Source: DAIQNV01 sp038748775 (GTDB lineage: Bacteria; Planctomycetota; Phycisphaerae; Phycisphaerales; UBA1924). Taken from it: a DNA stretch of 64,000 bases. This document shows, piece by piece, positions 17,328 through 24,544 of this stretch; positions within the stretch are counted from its first letter, which is position 1; each line of letters begins with the position of its first letter. The notes beneath the pieces are model-generated. The model did not search any database. It had not been told where the DNA came from and was given only the letters and a program-made list of their open reading frames with translations. The DNA lies in assembly GCA_038748775.1 (NCBI GenBank), contig JBCDIT010000009.1, forward strand, positions 1 to 64,000, in the 5' to 3' direction. The position numbers were made by a program, and so were the translations under genes.

Positions 17328-20300
17328 ATGACATCGACCGCTTCGAGCCGTCCGGAGGCGAGCATGATCGAATCCCGAGTGTCGACCGTTCGTCCGGAGC
17401 TTGGATCGATGCCCGGGGACGCCAGGGCCGTGGGGGCCTCGATCCTTGATTGGTCCGATGGCTTCGTACCTCGCCACGTCGGACCGAACGAGGCCGAGAT
17501 CGGTGAGATGCTCGGTTCGCTCGGGTACAGCTCAATGGAGTCGTTCATCGCTGACGTTGTGCCCGAGTCGATCCGCTTGGGTCGTGAGCTGCGGTTGACC
17601 GCGCCGGCGGGTCGGACGCCCAGGGGCGAACACGACCTGCTGAACGAGCTGAAGTCGATCGCTTCGAAGAACAAGGTCTGGCGGTCGTGCATCGGGCAGG
17701 GGTATCACGGCACGATCACGCCAAACGTGATCCTCCGGAATGTTCTCGAGAATCCGGGGTGGTACACGGCGTACACGCCCTACCAGCCCGAGATCGCTCA
17801 GGGGCGGCTCGAAGCGCTCTTAAACTTCCAGACGATGGTCGGCGACCTGACCGGGATGGAGATCGCTCAGGCCAGCCTCCTTGACGAAGCGACGGCGGCG
17901 GCTGAGGCGATGGCGATGTGCGTCAACATCGCTGCGAGTAAGCCCAGGCGTTTCTTCATTGCCGACGACTGTCACCCACAAACGATCGACGTGGTCCGGA
18001 CCAGGGCGACGTACCTTGGGATCGACCTCGTCGTCGGTGCGGCGAGCGGGATCGATCTGGACAGCGAAGATGGATTCGCTGGTGTGCTTCTCCAGTACCC
18101 GACGACCGACGGCCGCGTCGAGTGCTACACCGGCCTGTGCGAGCGGGCTCACGCGGTGGGCACGCAGGTCGTCGCCGCGTGCGATCTGTTGTCGCTGTGC
18201 CTTCTGAAGCCCCCGGGCGAGTGGGGGGCTGACATCGCGGTCGGCAGCGCTCAGCGGTTCGGGGTGCCGATGGGCTTTGGAGGTCCGCATGCGGGCTTCC
18301 TCGCGACAGCGCAGAAGCATGTCAGGCGGATGCCCGGGCGGATCGTGGGCGTGTCGAAGGACGTCGACGGGAACGCGGCGCTGCGTCTTGCGATCCAGAC
18401 CCGCGAGCAGCACATCCGACGCGACCGGGCGACCAGCAACATCTGCACGGCCCAGGTTCTCCTGGCGGTGATCTCGGGGTTCTACGCCTGTTATCACGGG
18501 CCGACCGGCCTGAAGCGCATCGCGACGCGCGTTCGCTCGTTGACCTCGTCGCTGCGAGCGGGGCTCGAGAAGCTCGGGGTGGACACCGGCGACGCGTTGG
18601 TGTTCGACACCCTGCGTATCGCGCCGACGGCACGGACGGTCGGCGCCGTGATCGACGCGGCGGCGAAGCGTGAGATCAACCTACGGGATTACGGAGACGG
18701 GAGCATCGGGATCACGCTCGACGAGACGTCGGACCGTGCTCTGGTGCGCGATGTTCTTGAGTGCTTCGGGGCGAGCGCGGTCGATGTTGATCGCCTTCTC
18801 GAAGAGGCGCACACCGAGATCCCGCCGGTGTTCGAGCGGACGAGCGCCTATCTCACCAACGCGATTTTCAGCGAGTTTGACAGCGAAACCGAGCTGCTCC
18901 GGTATATCTTCGAACTGCAGGGGCGAGACCTGAGCCTGGTGCACAGCATGATCGCCCTGGGCTCGTGCACGATGAAACTCAACGGGACGAGCGAGATGAT
19001 CCCGGTCACGTGGCCCGAGTTCGGGTCGATCCACCCGTTCGCGCCCGAGGGGCAATGGGATGGGTATCGCGAGATGATGACCCAGCTCGAGCGGTGGCTC
19101 GCGGAGATCACCGGCTTTAGCGGGGTGAGCCTTCAGCCCAACGCCGGGGCGCAGGGTGAGTATGCGGGGCTGCTGGCGATCCGCGCGTGTCTGGACGCCA
19201 AGGGCGAGACCGGTCGGACGGTGTGCTTGGTGCCCGAGAGTGCGCACGGGACGAACCCCGCTTCGGCCGTGATGGCGGGCATGAACGTAGTTGTCATCAA
19301 GAGCACCGATGATGGCGCGATCGACTTTGAAGACCTGCGGGCGAAGGTTGAAGCGCACTCTTCGGATCTGGCGGCGCTGATGGTGACCTACCCAAGCACG
19401 TGCGGCGTCTTCGAGGACCACATCGCGCAGGTGTGTTCGCTGGTGCACGAGCACGGCGGGTACGTGTACATGGACGGGGCCAACATGAACGCTCAGGTCG
19501 GGCTCTGCCGGCCGGGTGACATCGGCGCCGACGTATGCCACCTGAACCTCCACAAGACGTTCTGCATCCCCCACGGCGGTGGGGGCCCGGGCATGGGGCC
19601 GATCGGGGTGACCGAAGAACTCCGGCCGCACATCCCGGTCCACTCGGCGGTGCGCCCGATCGCGCTCAAGCCCGGTGAAGAGGCGACGGTGGGCCCGGTT
19701 TCTGCGGCGCCGTTCGGCAGCGCGAGCATCTTGCCGATCTCGTGGATGTACATCGCGCTTATGGGAGCCGAGGGGCTTCGCAAGGCGACCGAGGTCGCGA
19801 TCTTGAGTGCGAACTACATGGCCAAACGGTTAGGTGAGCACTACGACGTGCTCTTCACCGGCCGCAACGAGCGGGTGGCGCACGAATTCGTGATCGATTG
19901 TCGCCCGTTCGATAAGTCGGCCGGGATCAAGATCGATGACATCGCGAAGCGGATGATCGACTTTGGCTTCCACGCGCCGACCATGAGCTGGCCGGTGCCC
20001 GGCACGCTCATGATCGAGCCCACCGAGAGCGAGGCGAAGCCCGAGCTCGACCGGTTCTGCGACGCGTTGATTGCGATCGCAAAGGAGATCGGCAAGATCG
20101 AATCGGGCGAGTGGTCGCGCGAGGACAACCCGCTGAAGCACGCGCCGCACACGGCGGCGGCGGTGAGCGCCGACGAGTGGGACCGGGCGTACCCGAGGTC
20201 GCTCGGGGCGTACCCGGCGGCGCACCTCCGAGACCGGAAGTTCTGGCCGCCGGTGGGTCGGGTGGATAACCCGTACGGCGATCGAAACCTCGTGTGCTCG

Positions 20301-20330
20301 TGCGACGGGATGGACGCGTATCGCGAGTGA
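17328..20330 (+). CDS. gcvP: Glycine dehydrogenase (decarboxylating), P-protein
   Basis: PLP enzyme of the glycine cleavage system: decarboxylates glycine and passes the aminomethyl group to the H-protein lipoyl arm. This is the fused single-chain form: N-terminal half (VPRHVGPNEAEIGEMLGSLG, CIGQGYHGTITPNVILRN, NPGWYTAYTPYQPEIAQGRL) and C-terminal half with the PLP lysine in HLNLHKTFCIPHGGGGPGMG near residue 741. The 1000-aa length exceeds the usual ~955 mainly by an N-terminal extension of ~45 residues. The ATG at 17328 is supported by AGGAGG 4 bases upstream; ATG at 17364 is an alternative. gcvT and gcvH are not nearby. I saw no glycine-riboswitch fold in the 167-base leader region. Confidence 0.97.
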   Translation: MTSTASSRPEASMIESRVSTVRPELGSMPGDARAVGASILDWSDGFVPRHVGPNEAEIGEMLGSLGYSSMESFIADVVPESIRLGRELRLTAPAGRTPRGEHDLLNELKSIASKNKVWRSCIGQGYHGTITPNVILRNVLENPGWYTAYTPYQPEIAQGRLEALLNFQTMVGDLTGMEIAQASLLDEATAAAEAMAMCVNIAASKPRRFFIADDCHPQTIDVVRTRATYLGIDLVVGAASGIDLDSEDGFAGVLLQYPTTDGRVECYTGLCERAHAVGTQVVAACDLLSLCLLKPPGEWGADIAVGSAQRFGVPMGFGGPHAGFLATAQKHVRRMPGRIVGVSKDVDGNAALRLAIQTREQHIRRDRATSNICTAQVLLAVISGFYACYHGPTGLKRIATRVRSLTSSLRAGLEKLGVDTGDALVFDTLRIAPTARTVGAVIDAAAKREINLRDYGDGSIGITLDETSDRALVRDVLECFGASAVDVDRLLEEAHTEIPPVFERTSAYLTNAIFSEFDSETELLRYIFELQGRDLSLVHSMIALGSCTMKLNGTSEMIPVTWPEFGSIHPFAPEGQWDGYREMMTQLERWLAEITGFSGVSLQPNAGAQGEYAGLLAIRACLDAKGETGRTVCLVPESAHGTNPASAVMAGMNVVVIKSTDDGAIDFEDLRAKVEAHSSDLAALMVTYPSTCGVFEDHIAQVCSLVHEHGGYVYMDGANMNAQVGLCRPGDIGADVCHLNLHKTFCIPHGGGGPGMGPIGVTEELRPHIPVHSAVRPIALKPGEEATVGPVSAAPFGSASILPISWMYIALMGAEGLRKATEVAILSANYMAKRLGEHYDVLFTGRNERVAHEFVIDCRPFDKSAGIKIDDIAKRMIDFGFHAPTMSWPVPGTLMIEPTESEAKPELDRFCDALIAIAKEIGKIESGEWSREDNPLKHAPHTAAAVSADEWDRAYPRSLGAYPAAHLRDRKFWPPVGRVDNPYGDRNLVCSCDGMDAYRE

Positions 20331-20354
20331 CGGCGGCGAACCTATCGTGCGGAC

Positions 20355-21158
20355 GTGAGTGACGGCGCATCGTCAACCGAATCTGGTGGGGCGGAGCGCG
20401 ATCTCTTTGGGAAGACGCCAAAGGGGCGTAAGGACTGGTCGCACCGACGGGCCGAGCCTCGGGGGCTGGCGCTCGGGTGGATGCTGTACCTCATGGCCGC
20501 GTCGATCTTCGCGTTCGGGCCGACGGCGATGGCCGCGGCCGACCCCTCGGCGTATCGCTCGGCGGCGGTGCGGCTCGTCGTCCTGGTATCCGTTGGGCTG
20601 TTCGTTCTCTGGCCTTTGCTCCGGTTGAGCCAGGTCTGGCCGAAGACGCCGATCCGCGCGTTTGTGACTGATGCCGCGGTGTTGCTCTGTCCGTCGATGC
20701 TGCTGATCTGGCCGCACGTGATCCTGGCGTGGTGGCCGGTGGAGGTCGCCGCGGCGTTGTCGGCGTTGCTGCTCGGTTGGGCCGGCGTTGTGGGCGGGTT
20801 GTTGGTGGGGTTGGCTTTGGGCGGACAATCGGGTTCGACGTGGATCCGATCGGCGGCGCTGTTCGGGTGGCTGGGGCTCGTGCTGATGGTGCCGGCGGTG
20901 TTTTTGGCGCTGGGATTCGGCGGCGGGCTTGCGGCGGAGCCGGGGTCGGTCTTTGGGGGCGAATCGTGGATGGTGTCGCCAATTACTGGGGTGTACGAGG
21001 TCGCGCGTGACCGGGCGTGGTCTGGACGGCCGGCGCAGGTTTCGGTTGAGCACTGGCGATCGATCGCGGTGGTTTGGATCGGTGTGGGCGTGACGTGGGC
21101 GTGGGCCGGCGCTCGCGGACGGGTTCGGGGGGTGTCCGCGGAGGCGGCTCGCGCCTAG
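20355..21158 (+). CDS. Polytopic membrane protein of unknown function
   Basis: A 267-aa protein with a polar ~40-residue N-terminus and about six to seven hydrophobic helices: LGWMLYLMAASIFAFG; VRLVVLVSVGLFVLWPLL; a middle group ending in ALLLGWAGVVGGLLVGLALG; AALFGWLGLVLMVPAVFL; and a final SIAVVWIGVGVTWAWAG. I do not recognise the family. The start is GTG at 20355, 24 nt after gcvP, so it may be cotranscribed with gcvP. A hairpin with a T-rich tail follows its stop and probably ends the transcript. Confidence 0.75.
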   Translation: MSDGASSTESGGAERDLFGKTPKGRKDWSHRRAEPRGLALGWMLYLMAASIFAFGPTAMAAADPSAYRSAAVRLVVLVSVGLFVLWPLLRLSQVWPKTPIRAFVTDAAVLLCPSMLLIWPHVILAWWPVEVAAALSALLLGWAGVVGGLLVGLALGGQSGSTWIRSAALFGWLGLVLMVPAVFLALGFGGGLAAEPGSVFGGESWMVSPITGVYEVARDRAWSGRPAQVSVEHWRSIAVVWIGVGVTWAWAGARGRVRGVSAEAARA

Positions 21159-21199
21159 CGTTGAAGCTCGGGCGTGTCGCGATGCGCCCGCTCTGACAA

Positions 21200-21229
21200 G
21201 CCCGCCCGCTCGGGGCGGGCGATTTGTTT
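21200..21229 (+). terminator. Probable intrinsic terminator after the membrane-protein gene
   Basis: A perfect 8-bp GC stem, GCCCGCCC (21200-21207) and GGGCGGGC (21213-21220), encloses the 5-base loop GCTCG and is followed by GATTTGTTT. It lies 42 bases after the stop at 21158 and upstream of greA, whose start is 43 bases further on. The T tract is interrupted, so efficiency is uncertain. Confidence 0.6.
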
Positions 21230-21271
21230 CGATGGGGCGAGATATCGTCGCCCCGGTTCGGAGGACTGCGG

Positions 21272-21739
21272 ATGTCGATGATCACAGCGGAAGAGAAGCA
21301 ACAACTCGAGACCAAGTTGTCTGAGTTGATCGCGAATCGCCCGAAGATCAGCGCCCGCATCGCGGAGGCGCGGGAGCTCGGCGATCTCAAGGAGAACGCG
21401 GAGTACCACTCGGCGCGCGAGCAGCAGGGGCTCGAAGAGGCGGAGATTCGCCGGCTTGAGGAACGCTTGGCTGGTGCTCAGGTTGTGGACGCGGAGTTTG
21501 CGAAGTCGGCGGCGGTTGTGTTCTTGGGGTCGACGGTGAAGCTCAAGGACAAGAAGACCGGACGCGAGGACGTCTACCGGCTGGTGGGCGAGGCGAGCGG
21601 CGACGATAACGATGACTTCGTCGAGGTTACGACGTCGAGCCCGATGGGCGAGGCGCTGCTCAAGTCGCGGGTCGGCGAGGTGATCCGCGTGAAGGCGCCG
21701 AGAGGCGACAAGCAGTTCGAAATTATCGAACTGCTGTGA
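21272..21739 (+). CDS. greA: Transcription elongation factor GreA
   Basis: Rescues backtracked RNA polymerase by stimulating transcript cleavage through the secondary channel. Length 155 aa (usual ~158). The N-terminal coiled coil carries the acidic tip in ARELGDLKENAEYHSAREQQ, the hallmark of Gre factors. The C-terminal FKBP-like domain ends in SPMGEALLKSRVGEVIRVKA and EIIELL. The ATG at 21272 has GGAGG 7 bases upstream; the longer open frame from 21224 would start inside the terminator region. It has its own promoter region between the hairpin and the start, most likely a single-gene unit. Confidence 0.96.
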   Translation: MSMITAEEKQQLETKLSELIANRPKISARIAEARELGDLKENAEYHSAREQQGLEEAEIRRLEERLAGAQVVDAEFAKSAAVVFLGSTVKLKDKKTGREDVYRLVGEASGDDNDDFVEVTTSSPMGEALLKSRVGEVIRVKAPRGDKQFEIIELL

Positions 21740-22243
21740 GCGGGTGAGGCCGCTTGCCTAAAGCAGGATTGATCGCTCCGAAGTGGCCTCCGGTCGCACA
21801 CTCGCTTGCGGATCCGCGCCGGAGTCAATACGGCGGGCTTCCGGTCGAGATAGTTGAATTCGTGGCGCTACGCGTTCAGTGAAGACGCTCTAGCTCGCGG
21901 CGAGCGGGCGCTCGTTGGCGGGCTGCGGAGGGAGAAGGCCGCAGCGACCGAACGGACGCCTCGAGAAGTCGGTGGTGTCGACGGTGGGGAGCGTGACGAT
22001 CGGGCTCGGGCGCCGATGCTCGCGCTCGTTTGCCGGCTTCGGTTGACGGGCGGGGTTGACGGGGGCGTGCAAGGTGTGATTCATGTGTTCGCTGGCCTCG
22101 GGCTCGAGTTGTGCTGAGAGAATGCGTTCATTGGGACAACCCCGACGAGCTCCTTCTCGTTTCGGCACTTTGGAAAGGCTTTCGGCGAGATTTGCGTCCG
22201 AAATGAGCGGGGGTCGTGACCCGACCGCATGAATAGGTGAGTG
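21740..22243 (+). other. 504-base intergenic region between greA and panD
   Basis: Holds the first copy of the 137-bp intergenic repeat (21762-21898). A 64-codon minus-strand frame (22084-21890, starting MNHTLHAPVNPARQ) has a weak ribosome-binding site and no recognisable product, so I do not call it as a gene. The last ~100 bases are the panD leader. No tRNA or recognised RNA motif was seen. Confidence 0.6.
21762..21898. repeat. Dispersed intergenic repeat, copy 1
   Basis: About 137 bases aligning with 22910-23047 from AGCAGG to CTAG-CTCG. Shared blocks include ACTCGCTTGCGGA, CGCGCCGGAGTCA, CGGGCTTCCGGTCGAGA and GGCGCTAC. CTCCGG (21788-21793) and CCGGAG (21818-21823) can pair as a stem enclosing a smaller CGC/GCG pair, so the element may be structured. 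It is not an insertion sequence: there is no transposase frame and no terminal inverted repeats. Confidence 0.8.
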
Positions 22244-22618
22244 ATGCTTCGACCGGTACTCCACAGCAAGATCCACATGGCGACGGTGACCGCGGGGCGC
22301 CCGGACTACGTGGGCTCGATCACGATCGATGCGCATTTGCTCGAGGCGAGCGGGATGCGGGTGAGCGATAAGGTCTTGGTGGCCAACTGCCGAAATGGTG
22401 AACGCTTCGAGACTTACGTCTTTCGCGGCGAGCCCGGCAGCGGCGTGATCGAGCTCAACGGGGCGGTGGCCTTGCTCTGTGAGCCTGGTGATCGGGTCAT
22501 TGTCATGCACTTCGCGCTGATGGACGATGACGAGTACCAGCAACACCGCCCCAAAGTGGTGATACCGCGAGTGGACAACTCTGTGGACAGAGTGTTTCTG
22601 TACGACCCAGGCTCGTGA
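22244..22618 (+). CDS. panD: Aspartate 1-decarboxylase proenzyme
   Basis: Pyruvoyl enzyme making beta-alanine from aspartate for pantothenate synthesis. The proenzyme self-cleaves between Gly24 and Ser25 (DYVGSITID). Counting from ATG 22244 puts Lys9 (HSKIH), Tyr22, Gly24 and Ser25 at exactly the positions of the E. coli enzyme, which decides the start over the GTG at 22241. Arg/Thr of the active site fall in NGERFETYVF, and the chain ends after the expected core (GDRVIVMHFALMDDDEY) plus ~25 residues, 124 aa in all. AGGTGA lies just upstream. It appears monocistronic; panB and panC are not in the window. Confidence 0.96.
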   Translation: MLRPVLHSKIHMATVTAGRPDYVGSITIDAHLLEASGMRVSDKVLVANCRNGERFETYVFRGEPGSGVIELNGAVALLCEPGDRVIVMHFALMDDDEYQQHRPKVVIPRVDNSVDRVFLYDPGS

Positions 22619-23038
22619 TGGGACGCGAAGTAGGCCCGGTTGACGACTCAAGATGTGAATGTACTGCCGAGATTGCCTGACGGGCGAAAGGTGTGGACGG
22701 CGCGTGGATTGTCCGGGTGGTCGAGCGGCCCGAGGTCAAGGATGACCGCCCGTGAGAGCGGCGGGTCGCATGCGGACGGCTGGTGTGCGAGCCGTTCCGC
22801 GGCCGACTCCTTTCTTCCTCTCCTCGGTGCCGCTCGGGCCGAAAGGAACGAGCGGCATGTTTCTTTCGACGCTTTGCTTAATCGCTTTGTGTTCGGATCT
22901 TGTGGCTCGAGCAGGTTCGATTGCTCCGTATCGGCCCCCGGCCGCATACTCGCTTGCGGAACCCGCGCCGGAGTCAGTCTGACGGGCTTCCGGTCGAGAA
23001 AGCTGAGTTTACGGCGCTACACGTTCATCGAAGACGCG
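22619..23038. other. 420-base intergenic region after panD
   Basis: Convergent region between panD and the response regulator. Its right third is the second copy of the intergenic repeat. The left part has several open frames on both strands, none with a credible ribosome-binding site or recognisable product. GCCGCTCG (22828-22835) and CGAGCGGC (22849-22856), with 13 bases between, can form a hairpin that may act as a terminator. Confidence 0.5.
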
Positions 23039-23047
23039 CTAGGCCTC
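22910..23047. repeat. Dispersed intergenic repeat, copy 2
   Basis: The diverged partner of 21762-21898, in the same orientation 1,148 bases away. Its right end reaches into the last codons of the response-regulator gene, whose stop (CTA on the plus strand at 23039) corresponds to the CTA in copy 1. Blocks shared with copy 1 are listed there. On the minus strand this is the 3' flank of the regulator, so a role as a 3'-end element is possible. Confidence 0.78.
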
Positions 23048-23701
23048 GACGAGGCCTTCGCGGATGGCGTAGCGGGCGAGATCGACCCGGTCGTGCACGT
23101 CGAGCTTGGCCATGAGGCTGGTCGAGTGGTTGTCGACGGTCTTGACCGAGATGTGCATGGTGGCGCCGATCTCTTTCTTGGAGAGTCCACGAGCGATGTA
23201 GCGGAGCACCTCGAGTTCGCGCGGGGACAGCGTGGATGCGCGGGTGCGATCGCCGGCGAGCGTTACCCCTCTGGCATCGACGATGATCCGGTCCTGAACG
23301 TCGGGGCTGAAGTAGGCCCCGCCGGCGGCGACGGAGCGGATCGCATCGGCGACGGCGTCGGGCGATTCGGACTTGGTGATGTAGCCGGCGGCTTCAACGG
23401 CGAGCGCTTGCTCGATGTAGCGGTCGTGACAGAAAGCAGATAGGAACGCGATTCGCGACTCGGGTAGCCTCGAACGCAGGGTCTTGGCGACGTCGAAGCT
23501 CATGCGCCCGGGCATGTCGATGTCGAACACGACGACGTCGGGATGGTGCTGGAGCGCGGCTTCGAGTCCGTTCTCGGCGTTGTTCGCGGTGGCGACGACG
23601 TGGAGGTCGGGCTGGGACCGCAACCAAGCGGAGAGCGAGTCGCGGACGAGGCCGTGATCGTCGACGAGAAGAACCGTCGTCCGCGTCGTTTGCTCGTTCA
23701 C
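23039..23701 (-). CDS. LuxR/NarL-type response regulator
   Basis: A 220-aa two-domain regulator. Receiver domain: acidic pair in VLLVDDHGLVRDSL, phosphoacceptor Asp in VVVFDIDMPG, and the conserved Lys in GYITKSESPDAV. DNA-binding domain: LSPRELEVLRYIARGLSKKE, then GATMHISVKTVDNH, a LuxR-type helix-turn-helix. The start is GTG at 23701 with GGAG at good distance; the frame continues upstream without family similarity. No sensor kinase is adjacent, so it is an orphan here. It is divergent from the T6SS locus (first gene at 23960), with 258 bases between, which makes control of that locus plausible but unproven. Confidence 0.93.
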   Translation of the reverse strand: MNEQTTRTTVLLVDDHGLVRDSLSAWLRSQPDLHVVATANNAENGLEAALQHHPDVVVFDIDMPGRMSFDVAKTLRSRLPESRIAFLSAFCHDRYIEQALAVEAAGYITKSESPDAVADAIRSVAAGGAYFSPDVQDRIIVDARGVTLAGDRTRASTLSPRELEVLRYIARGLSKKEIGATMHISVKTVDNHSTSLMAKLDVHDRVDLARYAIREGLVEA

Positions 23702-23959
23702 GCTTTGTCTCCGAATACGCGTTGGGTCATAAAGACCATCCAAGATATTAAGCGTAGGGCTCCAGCACCGAACGCGACTGAAACTCGGGTGTGTCCCCGG
23801 TGATTTCACGATGGTCGGAACGGTGCATGCCCGGTTTGTGTAGCATCGCGCGAGTCTGACGGGTGGCTTGCGGCGCGACCTGTATTGATGTTCGGAGGTC
23901 TCGTCACTCCGGACCCGTGTTGTGGACCCGTGTTTCGGGGGCCTGGATTGAGGTCAAGC

Positions 23960-24481
23960 ATGCGGACATGGAAGTCGTTGATGGTGTTGGTTGCTGTTGT
24001 CTTTGCCGGGGGGCTGGCCGGTTGCGGCGGGGGCGCGCGGTATGACGTGCGGGTTGCCTTGGATGACGCTTGGGTCGCGAGCGGACGCGTTCCGACGCTC
24101 GAGGTCGATGTCGTTGGCGCGAACCCGACCGAGGCGGCGTTGCTGAACCAGAAGGACCTCCGGGCGTACTTCTCGGCCAATGACGAGATCCGCACGACCT
24201 TCCCGAAGCGGACGGTGGTGTTCACGCAGGCTGACACGGTCCCGAAGACGGTGCCGAAGTCTGACGCGGTCTGGAAGACTTGGAACCAGAAGGGGGCTGA
24301 CCAGATGTTCATCCTCGTGAACTTGCCCGGTGTGAGCGGATCGCTCCCGGGCGATGCTGATCCGAGGCGGCTGGTGTTGCCTCTGTCTTCGGACGTCTGG
24401 TTGGGCTCTCAGATCGATGTCGAGGTTCGTCAGTCTGGGCTGGTGGTGACGACCGAGCAACAAGCGCCGACGTCGCCTTGA
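23960..24481 (+). CDS. Small lipoprotein in TssJ position
   Basis: A 173-aa lipoprotein: signal and lipobox MVLVAVVFAGGLAGC, then a probable beta-sandwich (RYDVRVALDDAW, PTLEVDVVGANPTEAALL, QMFILVNLPG, RLVLPLSSDVWLGSQIDVEV). TssJ is the outer-membrane lipoprotein of the T6SS membrane complex, of similar size and fold, and binds the periplasmic end of TssM. In many T6SS loci it is the gene ahead of tssK-tssL-tssM, as here with two genes between. Sequence similarity to TssJ is not obvious by eye, so the assignment rests on size, lipidation, predicted fold and position. ATG 23960 has GAGG upstream and gives a proper signal peptide. Confidence 0.6.
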   Translation: MRTWKSLMVLVAVVFAGGLAGCGGGARYDVRVALDDAWVASGRVPTLEVDVVGANPTEAALLNQKDLRAYFSANDEIRTTFPKRTVVFTQADTVPKTVPKSDAVWKTWNQKGADQMFILVNLPGVSGSLPGDADPRRLVLPLSSDVWLGSQIDVEVRQSGLVVTTEQQAPTSP

Positions 24482-24544
24482 TGATCGAGGCTGCGTGATG
24501 GAGCGTTTGTTTCGCTTCGTCTGCCTTCGCGGAATCCCGAGGTC

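Noticed and set aside
21890..22084. 64-codon minus-strand frame between greA and panD
   Set aside because: Weak ribosome-binding site, Pro/Arg-rich product without a recognisable family, and overlap with the repeat; not enough to call a gene.
22640..23443. 267-codon plus-strand frame across the second repeat and the response regulator
   Set aside because: Its 3' half is antisense to a clear LuxR-type regulator and its 5' half has no start signal.
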